64,000 nucleotides of DNA from NCBI RefSeq assembly GCF_018919265.1, contig NZ_JAHLQO010000002.1, positions 205,524 to 269,523 of the forward strand. Direction: 5' to 3'. Both the position numbers and the translations under genes were made by a program. This DNA is from Peptoniphilus ovalis. Lineage in GTDB: Bacteria > Bacillota > Clostridia > Tissierellales > Peptoniphilaceae. This document shows, one piece after another, positions 43,793 to 52,736 of this stretch; the stretch's first letter is position 1, and every line of letters begins with the position of its first letter. Below the pieces are notes generated by a model. It saw nothing but the letters and a program-made list of their open reading frames with translations, had not been told where the DNA came from and did not search any database.

Positions 43793-45118
43793 ATGGATAA
43801 ATTATTTATTGAAAATTTAAAAAAATTAAATATAGTTAAAGAAAATGACAAAATTACATTGGCAGTATCTGGTGGTGCTGATTCAATGTATCTTTTTTAT
43901 AATTTTATGGATTTAAAAGAAGTTTTAGACCTTGATATTATAGTATGTCATTTAAATCATGGTATTCGTGAAACTGCAAAAAGAGACGAAAACTTTGTTA
44001 AAGAGGTTTGCGACACTCACCAGGTCGAATTCATCGTAAAACACGCAAATATGAATGATTTTGCAAAGGAAAACTCATTATCTTCTGAAGAAGCAGGTAG
44101 AATTTTAAGATATTCTTTCTTTAGAGAAAATTCAAAAGATAGAAAAATTATGACTGCTCACAATGCAAATGACAATGCTGAGACTATTTTGTATAACATA
44201 ATTAGAGGATCAGGTTTAAATGGGCTTGTTGGAATTCCAGTTGAAAACAATGGAGTTTATAGACCTATCTTAAATATAAAAAGAGAAGACATTGAAAAAT
44301 ATCTTCACGAAAATAATTTAAAATATTATGATGATGAAACAAACTTTGAAAAAATATATACGCGAAATAAAATTAGACTTGATCTTATTCCAAATCTTAA
44401 AAATTATAATGAAAATATAGTTGAATCTCTTTTAAGACTTTCTGAAAATGCAAATGAAGCATCTCATTATATTAACAATGAAGCAGATAAAAATTATAAT
44501 GAAGCTATTGTTGATGGAAATTTATCTGTAAAATATTTAAAGAGAACAGATAAATTTATTGCAAAAGAAATTATTAAAAGATTTATAAAAGAAAATTTAA
44601 AAGATAGCGAAATTATCAATAGAAACAATCTAAATCAAATATATGATTTAATCTTTAAAAAGTCAGGAACTTCAATTGATTTAGGCGAAAATATAATTTC
44701 AAGAAAGTCCTACGATAAAATTATAATAGAAAAGATAAGAGAAGAAGAAAAAAAATCAAAAGAACTAAAACTTGGAAATAATATAACTGATTTTGGTATC
44801 ATAAATTTATCAAGAGAAAAATTAAATGAAAATTCTACTAGCTTTATAAAAACACTAGATTATGATAAAATTAAAGGTGCGATTTATGTGAGAAAAAGGC
44901 AAAATGGAGATAGATTTAAACCTCTTGGCATGACTCACAACAAAAAACTTAAAGATTATTTTATCGACAGAAAAATTGATAGAATAAGACGAGATGAAAT
45001 TGGAATTATTTGCGATGATGAAAAGATAATTTACATCTGTGGCATGGATATTTCAGAAGATGTAAAAGTTGATAAAAATACAAAGAATATCATCAATTTG
45101 GAGGTTATTAATGGCTGA
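43793..45118 (+). CDS. tilS: tRNA(Ile)-lysidine synthase
   Basis: A 441-residue essential enzyme that makes lysidine at C34 of tRNA-Ile (CAU). The PP-loop SGGADSMYL is near residue 25, HLNHGIRETAKRDENFV near 57 and the C-terminal TilS domain (YVRKRQNGDRFKPLGMTHNK, KLKDYFIDRKI) is complete. The stop overlaps the hpt start by 8 bases. Confidence 0.95.
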   Translation: MDKLFIENLKKLNIVKENDKITLAVSGGADSMYLFYNFMDLKEVLDLDIIVCHLNHGIRETAKRDENFVKEVCDTHQVEFIVKHANMNDFAKENSLSSEEAGRILRYSFFRENSKDRKIMTAHNANDNAETILYNIIRGSGLNGLVGIPVENNGVYRPILNIKREDIEKYLHENNLKYYDDETNFEKIYTRNKIRLDLIPNLKNYNENIVESLLRLSENANEASHYINNEADKNYNEAIVDGNLSVKYLKRTDKFIAKEIIKRFIKENLKDSEIINRNNLNQIYDLIFKKSGTSIDLGENIISRKSYDKIIIEKIREEEKKSKELKLGNNITDFGIINLSREKLNENSTSFIKTLDYDKIKGAIYVRKRQNGDRFKPLGMTHNKKLKDYFIDRKIDRIRRDEIGIICDDEKIIYICGMDISEDVKVDKNTKNIINLEVING

Positions 45119-45641
45119 AATTAAAAGAGTTTTGTTTTCAGAAGAAGAGATTCAAAAAAAGGTTAATGAACTAGGCGAAGAAATTACTAAAGACTATAAG
45201 GGTAAAAAAGTATTCTTATTGGGTATATTAAAAGGAGCAGTTCCTTTTATGGCAGATCTTATGCGTAAAATCGATTTAGATCTTGAATATGACTTTATGG
45301 ACGTTTCAAGCTATGAAGGAACAGCATCTCGTGGAGAAGTTAGAATCCTTAAGGATATTTCAACTTCAATTGATGGCAAAAATATTTTAATCGTTGAAGA
45401 TATTATTGATACAGGAGTTACATTATCTTACTTATCCAAAATTTTATCATCAAGAGGAGCAGCTTCAATAGAAATAGTAACTTTACTTTCAAAGCCAGAA
45501 AGAAGAAAAGTTGACCTTCCAGTTAAATACAATGGATTTGTAATTGAAGATGAATTTGTAATTGGTTATGGAATGGATTTTAATGAAAAATACAGAGGAC
45601 TTCCTTATATAGGAATTCTTGATGAATCTCAATATAAATAA
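45111..45641 (+). CDS. hpt: Hypoxanthine phosphoribosyltransferase
   Basis: 176 residues from the ATG at 45111 behind TGGAGG; the frame runs upstream only inside tilS. The PRPP-binding loop VEDIIDTGVTLSYL is near residue 100 and LLSKPERRKVDLPVKYNGF follows. It salvages hypoxanthine and guanine. Order tilS-hpt-ftsH is the Bacillus one. Confidence 0.96.
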   Translation: MAEIKRVLFSEEEIQKKVNELGEEITKDYKGKKVFLLGILKGAVPFMADLMRKIDLDLEYDFMDVSSYEGTASRGEVRILKDISTSIDGKNILIVEDIIDTGVTLSYLSKILSSRGAASIEIVTLLSKPERRKVDLPVKYNGFVIEDEFVIGYGMDFNEKYRGLPYIGILDESQYK

Positions 45642-45658
45642 GATGAGGAGTGATATTA

Positions 45659-47578
45659 TTGAATAAAAAAATTGGAGGAGCTGGTTTTTATATTGTCCTA
45701 ATTATAATTTTAATTGCGACAATAAGATTTTTCAGCCCACCTGTAAACACAGTTGAAGAAAAGACCTTTACACAATTTGTACAGGAATTAGATAGCGGAA
45801 ATATAGTTTCAGTTAAGCTTCAAAATGGAGTTGACTCAATAGCCGATGTCAAGTTAAAAGATGGTAAGACTTTTAGAACTGTAATTCCACAAGAAGCTGC
45901 AGATACTTTCTATAATGATTACTTAAAGGCAAAAAATGATGCCGGAAGTATTAATGTAGTTTCTACACCAACTAAGCAAACTTCAATGTTCTTAGAATGG
46001 ATACCAACTTTTTTAATGCTTGGATTTTTAGTATTCTTCTGGTATAGAATTATGCAACAATCTGGTGGCGGCTCTAAGATGAATAGTTTTGGAAAGAGCA
46101 AGGCCAAGTTAATTAACAAGGAAGAAGCAAAAAATCTTGTTAAATTTAAAGATGTTGCGGGACTTGAAGAAGAAAAAGAAGAGCTTTCAGAAATTGTAGA
46201 TTTCTTAAAAAATCCTAAGAAATTTATAAATATGGGAGCAAGAATCCCTAAGGGAGTTTTACTTGTAGGTCCGCCAGGAACTGGTAAGACTTATCTATCA
46301 AAAGCAGTTGCAGGAGAGGCAGGAGTGCCATTCTTTATAATGAGTGGATCTGACTTTGTAGAAATGTTTGTCGGTGTTGGTGCTTCAAGAGTTAGAGACC
46401 TTTTTGACACAGCTAAGAAAAATGCACCTTGTATAATTTTCATTGACGAAATTGATGCAGTTGGTAGAAAAAGAGGTACTGGACTTGGCGGAGGTCACGA
46501 CGAGAGAGAACAAACTCTCAACCAACTTCTTGTTGAAATGGATGGCTTCGGAACAAACGAAGGTGTAATAGTAATGGCTGCAACAAATAGGGCAGACATA
46601 CTTGACCCAGCTATCTTAAGACCTGGAAGATTTGACAGAACAGTTTATGTTGGAAAGCCTGATGTCAGAGCAAGAAAGGCAATCCTTGAAATACATGCAA
46701 GGGGCAAAAAACTTGCCGATGATGTTGATTTAGAAATTATAGCAAAGAGAACTCCAGGGTTTACACCAGCTGATCTTGAAAACTTAATGAATGAATCAGC
46801 ATTACTTGCAGCTAGAAGAAATGACAATGCAATTTCTATGGAAGATGTAGATGAAGCATCAATCAAGGTTCAAGCAGGACCTGCTAAAAAATCTCGTGTT
46901 GTTTCAGAAAAAGAGAGAAAACTTACTGCAGTTCACGAATCAGGCCATGCAATTGTATCTAGACTTCTTCCTGAAGAAGATCCTGTGCATATAATTACAA
47001 TAATTCCAAGGGGAATGGCAGGAGGATTTACAGCATATCTTCCAGAAGAAGACATATCTTTTATGACTAAGGGAAAAATGGAAGCTTCTATAATTTCTCT
47101 ACTTGGAGGAAGGGTTGCAGAATCCCTTGTACTTGATGATATCTCCACAGGAGCATCAAATGATATAGACAGAGCTACAAAAATTGCAAGGGCAATGGTA
47201 ACTCACTACGGAATGAGCGAAAAGCTTGGACCTATTAACTATGACTCTTCAGAAAATGAAGTTTTCATAGGTAGAGACCTAGGTAGAACTCAAGATTATT
47301 CAGAAAAAACAGCAGCAGAGATTGATGCAGAAGTTGCAAAAATAATAAATGAAGCTTATGCAGAATGTAAAAGACTTCTAAGTGAAAACCTAGACAAGTT
47401 AATTGCACTTTCAGATGCACTTCTTGAAAAGGAAACAATTTATTCACAAGATTTTGAAAAGATATTTAATGGCGAAAAGCTTGACCAAGATTCACTTGAT
47501 AAAGACGAGTCTATTACTATTAAAGATTTATCAGATGAAGCAAAAGACATTATGCGAAGAGATAAAGATGAAGATTGA
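45659..47578 (+). CDS. ftsH: ATP-dependent zinc metalloprotease FtsH
   Basis: 639 residues. I place the start at the TTG at 45659, eight bases after GGAG (45647-45650), rather than the GTG at 45650 inside the ribosome site. Two transmembrane helices flank an external domain. The AAA module has GPPGTGKT near residue 204 and [13 protein letters not shown] near 260. The protease zinc site is HESGH near 425. It degrades misassembled membrane proteins and some regulators. Confidence 0.96.
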   Translation: MNKKIGGAGFYIVLIIILIATIRFFSPPVNTVEEKTFTQFVQELDSGNIVSVKLQNGVDSIADVKLKDGKTFRTVIPQEAADTFYNDYLKAKNDAGSINVVSTPTKQTSMFLEWIPTFLMLGFLVFFWYRIMQQSGGGSKMNSFGKSKAKLINKEEAKNLVKFKDVAGLEEEKEELSEIVDFLKNPKKFINMGARIPKGVLLVGPPGTGKTYLSKAVAGEAGVPFFIMSGSDFVEMFVGVGASRVRDLFDTAKKNAPCIIFIDEIDAVGRKRGTGLGGGHDEREQTLNQLLVEMDGFGTNEGVIVMAATNRADILDPAILRPGRFDRTVYVGKPDVRARKAILEIHARGKKLADDVDLEIIAKRTPGFTPADLENLMNESALLAARRNDNAISMEDVDEASIKVQAGPAKKSRVVSEKERKLTAVHESGHAIVSRLLPEEDPVHIITIIPRGMAGGFTAYLPEEDISFMTKGKMEASIISLLGGRVAESLVLDDISTGASNDIDRATKIARAMVTHYGMSEKLGPINYDSSENEVFIGRDLGRTQDYSEKTAAEIDAEVAKIINEAYAECKRLLSENLDKLIALSDALLEKETIYSQDFEKIFNGEKLDQDSLDKDESITIKDLSDEAKDIMRRDKDED

Positions 47579-47580
47579 TG

Positions 47581-47608
47581 AAAGCCTCTTATAAAAGAGG
47601 CTTTTTTT
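47581..47608 (+). terminator. Terminator after ftsH
   Basis: AAAGCCTCTT (47581-47590) pairs with AAGAGGCTTT (47595-47604), then Ts. Confidence 0.9.
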
Positions 47609-47620
47609 AAAGGAGGATAA

Positions 47621-48556
47621 ATGGAGACGATTGTTCTTTTTAAGAACTTAGTTATATTTCTAATAATTATATTAATTGCCTACATTGTGAGAAGGACTGA
47701 CAATGTTTCACATAATTTGCAAAAGGACCTTTCATATTTATTAACAGATGTTACAACTCCATGTCTTGTAATAACATCAATGGCAGTTGAATTTACAGAT
47801 GAAAAAATAATTCAAGCAAGAGATGCCTTTATAGTTTCAAATTTAATATTTATAATTTCCTTTGCGGCGATTTTTATTTTCTTGAAGTTCTATAAAATCA
47901 AAGAGCCTAATAGGTCACAGATGATGGTTGGAGGAATACTTACTAATTTAGGATTTTTAGGATTTCCGCTGATTCAAGCAATGTTTGGAGCAGATGGACT
48001 TTATGTAGCATCAATTGTAAATATGGTGAGCAATTATTTCACTTATACATTGGGTCTTGCACTTATAAAGAGAAATTCAGAAAAACAAGGAAAGTTAAAG
48101 GCAAGGGACTTTTTAAACAACACTAATATTGCAACCATTGTTGGACTTATAATATTATTTACAGGATTTAAAATTCCTGAAATTCCATACAAAGTCCTTG
48201 TAAATGTGGGAGATATAACTGGAATACTTTCAATGATTATAATTGGATTAATGCTTGGAGAAATTAAAGTTAGAGATATCTTTAAAGAAAAGCATGCTTA
48301 TGTAATGAGTATTTACAGATTAATTCTATTCCCATTATTTTTAATACTTCTTGTAAAGTTAAGCCCAATTCAAATAAATATGTTCGTAGAAAAAATTTGT
48401 GTAATTTTATTTGCAATGCCTGTTGCAACTATTACTGGAATCTTCTCTACAAGCTATGATGTTGACCCACCTTTTGCAACAAAAATTGTAATGATGTCCA
48501 CAATGTTTTGTATAATTTCCCTTCCAATTATTCTCTTTGTTTACAACATAATTTAG
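47621..48556 (+). CDS. AEC-family (auxin efflux carrier-like) transporter
   Basis: A 311-residue membrane protein with about ten helices split by a central loop. GGILTNLGFLGFPLIQAMFG near residue 107 and VATITGIFSTSYDVDPPFAT near 268 match the AEC family. Bacterial members move organic anions such as malate or citrate; the substrate here is unknown. The tag gene starts 7 bases later, so they are co-transcribed, with no obvious shared function. Confidence 0.82.
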   Translation: METIVLFKNLVIFLIIILIAYIVRRTDNVSHNLQKDLSYLLTDVTTPCLVITSMAVEFTDEKIIQARDAFIVSNLIFIISFAAIFIFLKFYKIKEPNRSQMMVGGILTNLGFLGFPLIQAMFGADGLYVASIVNMVSNYFTYTLGLALIKRNSEKQGKLKARDFLNNTNIATIVGLIILFTGFKIPEIPYKVLVNVGDITGILSMIIIGLMLGEIKVRDIFKEKHAYVMSIYRLILFPLFLILLVKLSPIQINMFVEKICVILFAMPVATITGIFSTSYDVDPPFATKIVMMSTMFCIISLPIILFVYNII

Positions 48557-48563
48557 GTGAAAT

Positions 48564-49112
48564 ATGAGATGCTCTTGGGTTAATTTAGAAAATAAAAAAT
48601 ATGTAGATTATCACGATATAGAATGGGCAAGGCCATCTCACAATGACAAGTATCTTTATGAAATGCTCATATTAGAATCCTTTCAAGCAGGACTTTCGTG
48701 GGAGATAGTTTTAAATAAGAGAGAAAATTTTAGAGAAGCATTTTCGAATTTTGAAATCGATGAAGTTATTAAATTTGATGAAGATAAAATAGAGGAACTT
48801 TTACAAAATCCTGGAATAATAAGGCATAGATTAAAAATAAAATCTGCAATAAATAATTCCAAAATATTTAAGGTAATACAAAGTGAGTTCGGATCATTTT
48901 CAAATTACATTTGGAGCTTCACAGATGGAGAGATAATATATGAAAATGACAAAACAACATCACAACTATCGGATAAAATCTCTAAAGACTTAAAGAAAAG
49001 AGGAATGAAATTTGTGGGAAGTACAATAATCTATTCATACCTTCAGGCAATAGGAGTAATAAATTCTCATGAAGAAGATTGTTTTCTCTATAATAAATTA
49101 GTTAAAAAATAA
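48564..49112 (+). CDS. tag: DNA-3-methyladenine glycosylase I
   Basis: A 182-residue Tag that removes alkylated adenine. The zinc ligands are visible at both ends: Cys3 and His17 (MRCSWVN, DYHDIEW), and the His/Cys of INSHEEDCF near the C-terminus. The LSWEIVLNKRENFREAF region forms the helix-hairpin-helix base pocket. Second gene after the AEC transporter. Confidence 0.95.
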   Translation: MRCSWVNLENKKYVDYHDIEWARPSHNDKYLYEMLILESFQAGLSWEIVLNKRENFREAFSNFEIDEVIKFDEDKIEELLQNPGIIRHRLKIKSAINNSKIFKVIQSEFGSFSNYIWSFTDGEIIYENDKTTSQLSDKISKDLKKRGMKFVGSTIIYSYLQAIGVINSHEEDCFLYNKLVKK

Positions 49113-49161
49113 AACTTTATTTTTAATAGTTTTTATAATAAATTTTAAGTTTGCTATTATA

Positions 49162-49167
49162 TATAAT
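49162..49167 (+). promoter_or_regulatory. Perfect TATAAT box ahead of the 49.2 kb RNA-like elements
   Basis: TATAAT with a poor -35 (TAAATT near 49139). A transcript would start near 49173, at the first base of the inverted-repeat element. Confidence 0.4.
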
Positions 49168-49171
49168 AAGC

Positions 49172-49260
49172 AAAAAAATTGGTCATGCGTTAAAAATTTT
49201 CAACTTGTTTGAGCGAGCGAAGTGAGTGAGTTTTGAAAATTTAGTATGGCCGATTTTTTT
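49172..49260. repeat. Long inverted-repeat element ending in a U-tract
   Basis: Outer arms of 15 bases (49172-49186, core AATTGGTCAT, with 49246-49260, core ATGGCCGATT; two G-T pairs) and inner arms of 10 bases (AAATTTTCAA with TTGAAAATTT). The loop region carries GAGCGAGCGAAGTGAGTGAG. It can act as a terminator in either direction, be a small RNA of about 90 bases, or be a miniature repeat. Confidence 0.7.
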
Positions 49261-49430
49261 GGACTTTCAGCGCGTTTAGGTGTTCAGGGGTGGTTTGGAG
49301 GGGAGAAGGACGAGCCGATATTTGTTGCCAAATCATAGATTTGGACAAATAGTGGCATGAGACCTGCTACAAAATCATAGATTTTGTGCTAGGGCTTCAT
49401 CGCAACGTCCTAACTCCCCTCCAAATGAAA
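49261..49430. ncRNA. Candidate structured non-coding RNA
   Basis: No reading frame. About 47 % G+C in an AT-rich genome. A 12-base perfect closing stem TTTGGAGGGGAG (49294-49305) with CTCCCCTCCAAA (49414-49425) is followed by GGACG (49308-49312) with CGTCC (49406-49410), then AGCC (49313-49316) with GGCT (49393-49396). Two internal hairpins share the same core AAATCATAGATTT: one at about 49319-49350 with TATTTG/CAAATA below it, one at 49369-49387 (ACAAAATC/GATTTTGT). This nested multibranch fold is typical of large structured RNAs. Strand not certain. Class not identified; raiA would be the first family to test. Confidence 0.65.
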
Positions 49431-49451
49431 TAATTAGCTTTATTATAAATA

Positions 49452-49477
49452 AAAAAGTGGCGTTTAAGCCACTTTTA
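49452..49477 (-). terminator. Terminator of the PBP1A gene
   Basis: AAAAGTGGC pairs with GCCACTTTT around GTTTAA. On the minus strand it is followed by TTTATTTATAA. It lies just beyond the pbpA stop. Confidence 0.82.
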
Positions 49478-49479
49478 CA

Positions 49480-51927
49480 TCAATCATTATTATTTGTAAC
49501 TGTCTTAGAAGACTTTGAACTTGATTTTGAACTAGATGATTTAGATTTTGAAGATTTTGATGATTTTGAAGATTTACTGTTATCATTATTTGAATTCTTA
49601 TTATTATCATCATTCTTTTTAGTAGTCTTCTTAGTTGTGCTTTCTGAAGATCTTCTCCAACCAAGTTTATTTGTATAATTTGGAGTTGTTCCATCTACAA
49701 ATAATTCTCGTCTTCCATTTACATATTTTGTATAAATTCCATCAGGTTGCTCAAATTCTTTTCTGTCTAGGTCTTCGTGAATCTCACGCATTATTTGCTT
49801 CCACAAATAAGCTGATTGAGTTGAACCAAAGGAAAGTCTTTGATTTTTGTCATTTCCAATCCAAACTGAACAAGTGTAGTAAGGAGTGTATCCAACAAAC
49901 CAAACGTCTTTCTTGTCATTAGTTGTACCAGTTTTACCTGCCACATCTTGTCCTGAAAAAGCAGCATTTTTACCAGTACCACGTCTTACAACATCTCTTA
50001 GCATATCTGTTAATATATACGCATTTTGTTTAGATGTAATTTGCTTTTCAACAGGTTTTGCTTCATAAATTATCTCGCCAGTGTTAGATTCAATTTTTGT
50101 TACAACATAAGGATCAGCGTATTTTCCTTCATTAGAAAGTGCTGTAAAAGCTCCAGCCATTTCAAAAGGACTGATACCATAGCTCATTCCTCCAAGAGTT
50201 AGTGGAGCATATGCCATGTCGTTGTAAACTGGATTGTCTTCTTTTTCAACAATTGTACTAACGCCAATGGATTTTAGAGTATCAATCATTTTATTAATTG
50301 ATTCTTCGTCATTATATGATTTTGAATAAGTTGAGTTTCTATTAACTCTTGCATCTTTATCTGCAGATATATCTCTTGCAACTTGGAATGCTCCAACATT
50401 TGATGATTGACGAACTAAATTTCTAATAGTTGTCCAACCTTGGTAGTAATTTCCTGCATTTCTAGGTGAGTGTCCAAATAATTTTTCTGGCATCTTAGCA
50501 TCTAGATAAACATCGCCAGCTGTTGCTCCATTGTTAAAAGCAGTTAGATAAACTGAAATTGGTTTAATGGCAGATCCAGGTTGTCTTGGAACTAGAGCTC
50601 TATTTAAAAGCCTTCCACCACTTACATTTCTTCCACCTACAAGTGCCTTAACTTCGTGAGTGTTTTGGTCGATAATGACTGATGCAACTTGAGGTTGGAT
50701 AATACCGTTTTTGTCTCTAAACACACCGTAATAGTATTTTGGATTTGCAACTACATCTTCCAATGTCTTTTGCATTTTTATATCCATTGGAGTGTATATC
50801 TTAAGTCCACCGTTGAATAATTTATTTGATGCTTCTTCTTCAGAATATCCTGAATTTTTCAAAATTTTTAATGTATTTTTTTGAACAACATCAGTATAGA
50901 AAGAAGAAATTCCACTTTCCTTTCTTGAACCAATATTTATTTCTATTTCTTCATTAAGTGCTTGTTCATAATCAGCTTCTGTGATTAGATTTTGTTCAAG
51001 CATCTTCTTTAGAACCTTTTTTTGTCTTTCTTTAGAAGTTTCATTAAACACAGCCTTCACTGGCATTAATAAATCATTTTTAACTTGAATTAAATCAAAG
51101 CTATCGATTTTACCAAGCTCATTTAAGTTTTTTGCAATTTCAATAGTTTTATCAGAATTTGGCTCTGAGTTTTCATTTTTAGGAAGTAGAACTACTTCAA
51201 TATTACCTAAATCATCGCCCTCTTCAATAAGTTGTGTGTTATAAGGTGTGTACTTTTCTGGCAAATTAGTTACGCCAGCTAGTAAAGCACATTCTGCAAG
51301 AGTAAGATCTGAAACATCTTTGCTAAAGAAAGTCTTTGCCGCGGCTTGTACTCCAACAGTTCCCTTAGAAAAACCAGCAGAGTTTAAGTAAGCTTCAAGT
51401 ATTTGAGGTTTAGTTAAAGTCTCTTCTATTTGATATGCATAGTAGATATCTGTAATTTTTCTAACTACACTCTTAGAAAAAGAAGTGTATAAGTTTTTTG
51501 CAAGTTGCATGGTTATAGTAGATGCACCTTGCTCAAAGGAGCGAGTTTTAATGTCGTGAACTAATGCACCTGCTACTCTTTTATAATCAACTCCATTGTG
51601 TTCATAGAATCTCTCATCTTCAATAGCTACTATTGCATTGACAAGATTTTCAGGCATTTCCTCTATTGGAACAAATTCACTAAATTGATCAGAAACTAAA
51701 GTCTCTATTAAGCTTCCATCACTTGCATAAATTCTAGAAGTTTCAGAAAGTTGAGAACGATACTTAGTAGGATCAATCTCTGGTGCTTTTTTAAAAACTC
51801 CAAGTACTACAGAAGTTCCAATAGTTCCCATTATAATAATTGCAGTAAGTACAAGAAGCATTAGAATCTTTATGATACTTGAAAGTTTAATCATTCCTCG
51901 AGGTTTATTGTTTTTGGAATCTTTCAT
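49480..51927 (-). CDS. pbpA: Class A penicillin-binding protein 1A
   Basis: 815 residues. An N-terminal membrane anchor (about residues 14-38) precedes the GT51 glycosyltransferase, with catalytic Glu in ERFYEHNGVDYKRVAGA near 108 and GASTITMQLAKNLY near 136. The transpeptidase has the SxxK serine in PGSAIKPISVY near 455, QSSNVGAF near 510 and KTG in AGKTGTTND near 665. The last 60 residues are a low-complexity Ser/Lys/Asn tail. It builds and cross-links peptidoglycan outside the membrane. Confidence 0.95.
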   Translation of the reverse strand: MKDSKNNKPRGMIKLSSIIKILMLLVLTAIIIMGTIGTSVVLGVFKKAPEIDPTKYRSQLSETSRIYASDGSLIETLVSDQFSEFVPIEEMPENLVNAIVAIEDERFYEHNGVDYKRVAGALVHDIKTRSFEQGASTITMQLAKNLYTSFSKSVVRKITDIYYAYQIEETLTKPQILEAYLNSAGFSKGTVGVQAAAKTFFSKDVSDLTLAECALLAGVTNLPEKYTPYNTQLIEEGDDLGNIEVVLLPKNENSEPNSDKTIEIAKNLNELGKIDSFDLIQVKNDLLMPVKAVFNETSKERQKKVLKKMLEQNLITEADYEQALNEEIEINIGSRKESGISSFYTDVVQKNTLKILKNSGYSEEEASNKLFNGGLKIYTPMDIKMQKTLEDVVANPKYYYGVFRDKNGIIQPQVASVIIDQNTHEVKALVGGRNVSGGRLLNRALVPRQPGSAIKPISVYLTAFNNGATAGDVYLDAKMPEKLFGHSPRNAGNYYQGWTTIRNLVRQSSNVGAFQVARDISADKDARVNRNSTYSKSYNDEESINKMIDTLKSIGVSTIVEKEDNPVYNDMAYAPLTLGGMSYGISPFEMAGAFTALSNEGKYADPYVVTKIESNTGEIIYEAKPVEKQITSKQNAYILTDMLRDVVRRGTGKNAAFSGQDVAGKTGTTNDKKDVWFVGYTPYYTCSVWIGNDKNQRLSFGSTQSAYLWKQIMREIHEDLDRKEFEQPDGIYTKYVNGRRELFVDGTTPNYTNKLGWRRSSESTTKKTTKKNDDNNKNSNNDNSKSSKSSKSSKSKSSSSKSSSKSSKTVTNNND

Positions 51928-51994
51928 TTAATAATAACCTCCCATTAAAAGTATTATAACAGAATTTATTATTTATAACTATAAATATGCATTA

Positions 51995-52026
51995 AAAAAC
52001 CCCTCTTGCAAGAAGGGTTTTTTTAA
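51995..52026 (-). terminator. Terminator of bioY
   Basis: AAAACCCCTCTTG pairs with CAAGAAGGGTTTT, with T/A runs on both sides; in the bioY direction it is followed by T6. Confidence 0.82.
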
Positions 52027-52040
52027 AATTATTCTATTAT

Positions 52041-52583
52041 TTAAGCTCTATCAATTGCTTGTTTAATTTTAGGAGCAATGATTGCAGCTACAACTGCCTT
52101 GATTAAATCTGGAATGATAAAAGGAGTCATTCCAAGTGCAAGAACTTTTGACACGCCCATTGGATTTCCAAGTACATTATTTAAAATAACATACATATAA
52201 GGAATACCAATAACGTAGAACACAACTTCTGCAATAATAAGTACAATCATAATCTTTTTAAAATCTTTTTCGCCATAGGCAAGTTTAGAAATTAAATATG
52301 CGCCAATTATAAAGGCAATTAAAAATCCAAAGGATGGTTTAAAAACTGATTGAAGTCCACCAGTAAAGCCTGCTAAAATTGGAACTCCAATTAGTCCAAG
52401 TAGCACATAAATAAAAACAGTAAGTGCTGCAAGTCCAGGAGTTAAAAGTAAACCTGTCATAAATACGAAAAAGTTTTGTAATGTAAAAGGTACTGGCCCA
52501 ATAGGTATTGATATAAATGCGCCAACGGCAATAAGTGCAACTAAAAGGGCAACCTTTGTCATATCTTTAGTTTTAATTTTCAT
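52041..52583 (-). CDS. bioY: Biotin transporter BioY (ECF substrate-binding subunit)
   Basis: 180 residues from the ATG at 52583, with GGAGG 11 bases upstream; a TTG six codons earlier overlaps that site. Six membrane helices with IPIGPVPFTLQNFFVFMTGL near residue 27 and GLIGVPILAGFTGGLQSVFK near 61, diagnostic for BioY. It captures biotin and needs the general ECF ATPases and EcfT, which are not encoded here. A probable BirA operator overlaps its promoter, so it should be shut off when biotin is plentiful. Confidence 0.95.
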   Translation of the reverse strand: MKIKTKDMTKVALLVALIAVGAFISIPIGPVPFTLQNFFVFMTGLLLTPGLAALTVFIYVLLGLIGVPILAGFTGGLQSVFKPSFGFLIAFIIGAYLISKLAYGEKDFKKIMIVLIIAEVVFYVIGIPYMYVILNNVLGNPMGVSKVLALGMTPFIIPDLIKAVVAAIIAPKIKQAIDRA

Positions 52584-52605
52584 TTTTGTTACAACCTCCA
52601 AAATA

Positions 52606-52647
52606 ATAATACCTAATGTTTACCATAAAGTCAATACAGTTAACCAA
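52606..52647 (-). promoter_or_regulatory. bioY promoter overlapped by a BirA-type operator
   Basis: Minus strand: TTGACT (52634-52629), 17 bases, TATTAT (52611-52606). Spanning it on the plus strand are ATGTTTACC (52616-52624) and GTTAACCAA (52639-52647), imperfectly inverted half-sites separated by 14 bases, the architecture of BirA biotin operators. Confidence 0.65.
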
Positions 52648-52679
52648 ATAAATAATTTCCCCACAATTCCCCAAAATTC

Positions 52680-52708
52680 TTGTAAAATTTAAGTATTAAA
52701 TATATAAT
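52680..52708 (+). promoter_or_regulatory. Promoter of coaX-dusB
   Basis: TTGTAA (52680-52685), 17 bases, TATAAT (52703-52708), about 23 bases ahead of the ribosome site. Confidence 0.65.
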
Positions 52709-52736
52709 AAATAAAGTTTTAATATAGAGGTGTAAA

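Noticed and set aside
49261..49290. Similarity of the reverse strand to the CTGAAAG region near the 3' end of 23S rRNA
   Set aside because: The match is only about a dozen bases and no neighbouring 23S sequence follows.
49330..49387. Repeated AAATCATAGATTT as a possible CRISPR or phage repeat
   Set aside because: Only two copies, each a self-complementary hairpin inside a larger fold; no regular spacers and no cas genes.
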